NCBI RefSeq assembly: GCF_003244875.1
Contig: NZ_LXXZ01000072.1
Coordinates: 1-63,410, forward strand
Direction: 5' to 3'
Length of the DNA stretch: 63,410 bases
Origin: Stenotrophomonas sepilia
Lineage (GTDB): Bacteria; Pseudomonadota; Gammaproteobacteria; Xanthomonadales; Xanthomonadaceae
Below the pieces are notes generated by a model. It saw nothing but the letters and a program-made list of their open reading frames with translations. It did no database searches and was not told where the DNA came from. A program made the position numbers and the translations under genes. Shown one piece after another: positions 61,219-63,410 of the stretch; positions within the stretch are counted from its first letter, which is position 1; each line of letters starts with the position of its first letter.

Positions 61219-63066
61219 ATGGATACCGCGCTGACGCTGACCAACGACATGAAGCTCGTGCTCGGGCTGGTCGGCTTCACGATGGCGATGTTCCTGTTCG
61301 AGCGCATCCGCGCTGACGTGGTGGCGCTGGTGGTGCTGGTGGTGCTCGGTGTCACCGGCCTGATCGCGCCGGAGGAGATCTTCGGCGGTTTCTCCGGTAA
61401 CGCGGTGATGAGCATCATCGCTACCACCATCCTCGGTGCGGGCCTGGACCGCACCGGGGCCCTGAACCGGCTGGCGGCCTGGCTGCTGCGGCGCGGCCAC
61501 GGCGTCGAGCAACGGCTGCTGATGATGACCACCGCCATCGCCGGCCTGAACTCGTCCTTCATGCAGAACCCGTCGGTGATGGCGTTGTATCTGCCGGTCG
61601 CCTCGCGACTGGCGGCGCGCACCGGGCTGACGATGCAGCGCCTGCTGCTGCCGATCTCGGCGGCGATCGTGATGGGCGGCGCGCTGACCATGGTCGGCAA
61701 TTCGCCGCTGATCCTGCTGAACGATCTGCTGGCCTCGGCCAACAACAACCTGCCTTCCGGCCTGGCCACCATCGAGCCGCTGCGCATGTTCGCGCCGCTG
61801 CCGATCGGCGTGGCGTTGCTGATCGCTTCGTTGCTGTACTTCCGCTACTACGGCGACCGCAAGCTGATCGAAGAGGAAAGCCTGGTCAATGACGGGGTCA
61901 CCCCGGCGCGCACCGAGAGCTACTTCGCCAAGACCTATGGCATCGAAGGCGATGTGTTCGAGCTGGTGGTGACCGCCGAGAGCCCGCTGGTGGGCATGAC
62001 CCTGGGCGAGGCCGAGACCCTGCACGATGCGCCACTGCTGCTGGCCCTGAAGACCGGCAACGACACCCGCCTGGCGCCGCCGGCGGAGATGCGCATCTGG
62101 GTCGGCAGCGTGCTCGGTGCGATGGGACCGCGCCAGCAGATCAGCGACTTCGCGCAGAACCAGTTCCTGCGCATGTCCTCGCGCCTGAAGCACCTGGGTG
62201 ACCTGTTCAACCCCAGCCGTGCCGGCATTTCCGAGGCAGTGGTGCCACCGACCTCGAACGTGATCGGCAAGAGTGCGGCCGATCTGCGCCTGCGCAAGGA
62301 GCGCGGCATCAGCCTGCTGGCGATCAACCGCGACAAGCAGGTGATCCGCGAGGACGTGCGCGACGTGCAGCTGCGCGCCGGCGACATGCTGGTGTTCCAC
62401 AGCATCTGGACCGACCTGGCGCAGGCCGCGCGCAGCCGTGACTTCGTGGTAGTGACCGACTACCCGACCGGCGAGCAGCGCCCGCACAAGTTCAAGATTG
62501 CGATGGCGATCTTCGCGCTGACCATCCTGATCGCGCTGACCAGCAAGCTGCCGGTGGCGCTGACGCTGATGACCGGCGTGGCCGGCATGCTGCTGACCGG
62601 CGTGCTGCGCATGGACGAGGCGTATGCCTCGATCAACTGGAAGACGGTGTTCATGATGGCCGGGCTGATTCCGCTTGGCTGGGCGATGGACTCCAGCGGC
62701 GCGGCCGCATGGGTGGCCGGCCATACCATCGACAAGCTGCCGACCGGCATTCCGGTGTGGGTGCTGGAGGTGGCGCTGGCGCTGCTGACCACGGCGTTCT
62801 CGCTGGTGATCAGCCATGTGGGTGCGACCATCGTGATGGTGCCGATCGCGGTGAACCTGGCACTGGCAGCGGGGGGCAACCCGACCGCGTTCGCGCTGAT
62901 CGTGGCGCTGTCAGCGTCCAACAACCTGATGACGGCCTCCAACCCGGTGATCTCGATGATCACTGGCCCGGCCAACTACACCCCGCGCGAGATGTGGCGG
63001 GTCGGCGGCCCACTGTCGCTGATCTACACCTGCGTGGTGGTGCTGATGATCAACCTGATGTTCTGA
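61219..63066 (+). CDS. SLC13/DASS-type transporter with TrkA-C domains
   Basis: A 615-aa inner-membrane carrier. Transport domains at both ends (VLGLVGFTMAMFLFERIRADVVALVVLVVLGVTGL; NSSFMQNPSVMALYLPVASRLA; VFMMAGLIPLGWAMDSSGAAAWVAG; SHVGATIVMVPIAVNLALAAGGNP) flank a cytoplasmic part of about 200 aa with two TrkA-C (RCK_C) units (ELVVTAESPLVGMTLGEAETL; AVVPPTSNVIGKSAADLRLR). This layout occurs in sulfate or anion permeases related to SAC1/CitT; the substrate is not clear. Starts 27 bases after trmB. Confidence 0.88.
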   Translation: MDTALTLTNDMKLVLGLVGFTMAMFLFERIRADVVALVVLVVLGVTGLIAPEEIFGGFSGNAVMSIIATTILGAGLDRTGALNRLAAWLLRRGHGVEQRLLMMTTAIAGLNSSFMQNPSVMALYLPVASRLAARTGLTMQRLLLPISAAIVMGGALTMVGNSPLILLNDLLASANNNLPSGLATIEPLRMFAPLPIGVALLIASLLYFRYYGDRKLIEEESLVNDGVTPARTESYFAKTYGIEGDVFELVVTAESPLVGMTLGEAETLHDAPLLLALKTGNDTRLAPPAEMRIWVGSVLGAMGPRQQISDFAQNQFLRMSSRLKHLGDLFNPSRAGISEAVVPPTSNVIGKSAADLRLRKERGISLLAINRDKQVIREDVRDVQLRAGDMLVFHSIWTDLAQAARSRDFVVVTDYPTGEQRPHKFKIAMAIFALTILIALTSKLPVALTLMTGVAGMLLTGVLRMDEAYASINWKTVFMMAGLIPLGWAMDSSGAAAWVAGHTIDKLPTGIPVWVLEVALALLTTAFSLVISHVGATIVMVPIAVNLALAAGGNPTAFALIVALSASNNLMTASNPVISMITGPANYTPREMWRVGGPLSLIYTCVVVLMINLMF

Positions 63067-63082
63067 GGGTTGGGGTTTGTTG

Positions 63083-63099
63083 GCAGGGCTGCGCCCTGC
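63083..63099 (+). repeat. Short hairpin after transporter gene
   Basis: GCAGGGC-tgc-GCCCTGC, 16 bases after the stop. No T-tract; REP-like. Confidence 0.6.
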
Positions 63100-63114
63100 A
63101 CCCGCAGAAGCCGA

Positions 63115-63141
63115 AGCAACAGCAACAGCAACAGCAACAGC
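63115..63141. repeat. Hexanucleotide tandem repeat (AGCAAC)4.5
   Basis: Four and a half perfect copies of AGCAAC in the intergenic space after the transporter gene. Such tracts change length by slippage; no reading frame is affected here. Confidence 0.9.
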
Positions 63142-63161
63142 GTGCATTCCGTGGGATGGCG

Positions 63162-63257
63162 GGGGTGGGTCCGGTTGCGGGGGACGCTGCAAGTACGTCC
63201 CTGTAAGCTCGGTCGCCGCATCCATGCGGCTCACGCCCCCGCAACCGGACCCACCCC
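63162..63257. repeat. Large inverted repeat with 22-bp arms
   Basis: Perfect 22-bp arms (GGGGTGGGTCCGGTTGCGGG... and its reverse complement) at 63162-63183 and 63236-63257, with a 52-base loop containing a smaller palindrome (GCCGCATCCATGCGGC). Looks like a dispersed structural repeat of this genus or a large terminator-like hairpin. Confidence 0.8.
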
Positions 63258-63284
63258 GCCTTCGACAGTTTCACGCGGCTGGTG

Positions 63285-63410
63285 GTGGGTGCCGACCGTT
63301 GGTCGGCACCGATCTCGCTCTGGTAGCTGTCGACCTTGGTCGACACCGTAGATCCACGCCATGCGTGGATGCCTTTTGTAGCGTCGAGCCATGCTCGACT
63401 GCTCCTGGCT
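63285..63410. repeat. Cluster of SMAG/REP palindromes at the window end
   Basis: GTGCCGACCGTTGGTCGGCAC, GTAGCTGTCGACCTTGGTCGAC, GTAGATCCACGCCATGCGTGGAT and GTAGCGTCGAGCCATGCTCGAC follow each other. Three carry the GTAG head. The cluster runs to the window edge. Confidence 0.87.

Noticed and set aside
60415..62817. 800-codon minus-strand frame
   Set aside because: Antisense shadow of thiG end, trmB and the transporter; composition is repetitive His/Gln/Arg.

Overview
The window reads as a chromosomal segment of Stenotrophomonas, most likely the S. maltophilia complex. The evidence is high GC, a xanthomonad-type pil cluster (pilS-pilR-pilB-two pilins-pilC-pilD-coaE), and many short GTAG-headed palindromes of the kind described as SMAG/REP elements in S. 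maltophilia. This is a judgement from gene content and repeats; no database was searched.

Left chromosomal part (1-16.5 kb). The type IV pilus genes pilS (sensor), pilR (sigma-54 activator), pilB (extension ATPase), two tandem pilin genes, pilC (platform) and pilD (prepilin peptidase) are followed by coaE. A well-spaced sigma-54 promoter lies in front of the first pilin gene, which fits PilSR control. Next come an OmpR-type two-component system, three tandem paralogues of a small exported protein, rimK and small unknown genes.

Prophage (16548-57104). A siphovirus-type prophage of about 40.5 kb is inserted in the 3' end of tRNA-Gly(CCC). It is bounded by 48-bp direct repeats; the right copy keeps the tRNA intact next to a tyrosine integrase. 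A CI-like repressor (49934-50632, plus strand) sits between two early units. The leftward unit runs from Cro-like, CII-like and O/P-like replication genes through a Ref-type nuclease to a Q-like protein, lysis genes, terminase, HK97-type head genes, tail genes with a -1 frameshift, tape measure and fibre. The rightward unit has small genes, a cytosine methyltransferase, a Lar-like protein, a DUF4224 protein and the integrase. The same 15-bp operator (TTAGCTGnnnACTAA) lies at both early promoters. HicAB toxin-antitoxin genes lie between the repressor and the right unit.

Genes that do not fit the phage plan look like cargo. They are an AT-rich three-gene cassette beside attL with its own terminator (17.7-19.65 kb), a zinc-ribbon plus DUF4145 gene turned against the late operon and flanked by two near-identical hairpins (44.4-45.3 kb), an inverted two-helix membrane protein gene (52.6-53.3 kb), a tail-region lipoprotein, and a glycine-rich beta-type protein next to the lysis genes. 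These are the best places to look for undescribed functions.

Right chromosomal part (57-63.4 kb). It holds tRNA-Gly, a GDSL autotransporter esterase, thiS, thiG, trmB, an SLC13/DASS-type transporter with TrkA-C domains, and a cluster of palindromic repeats at the end.
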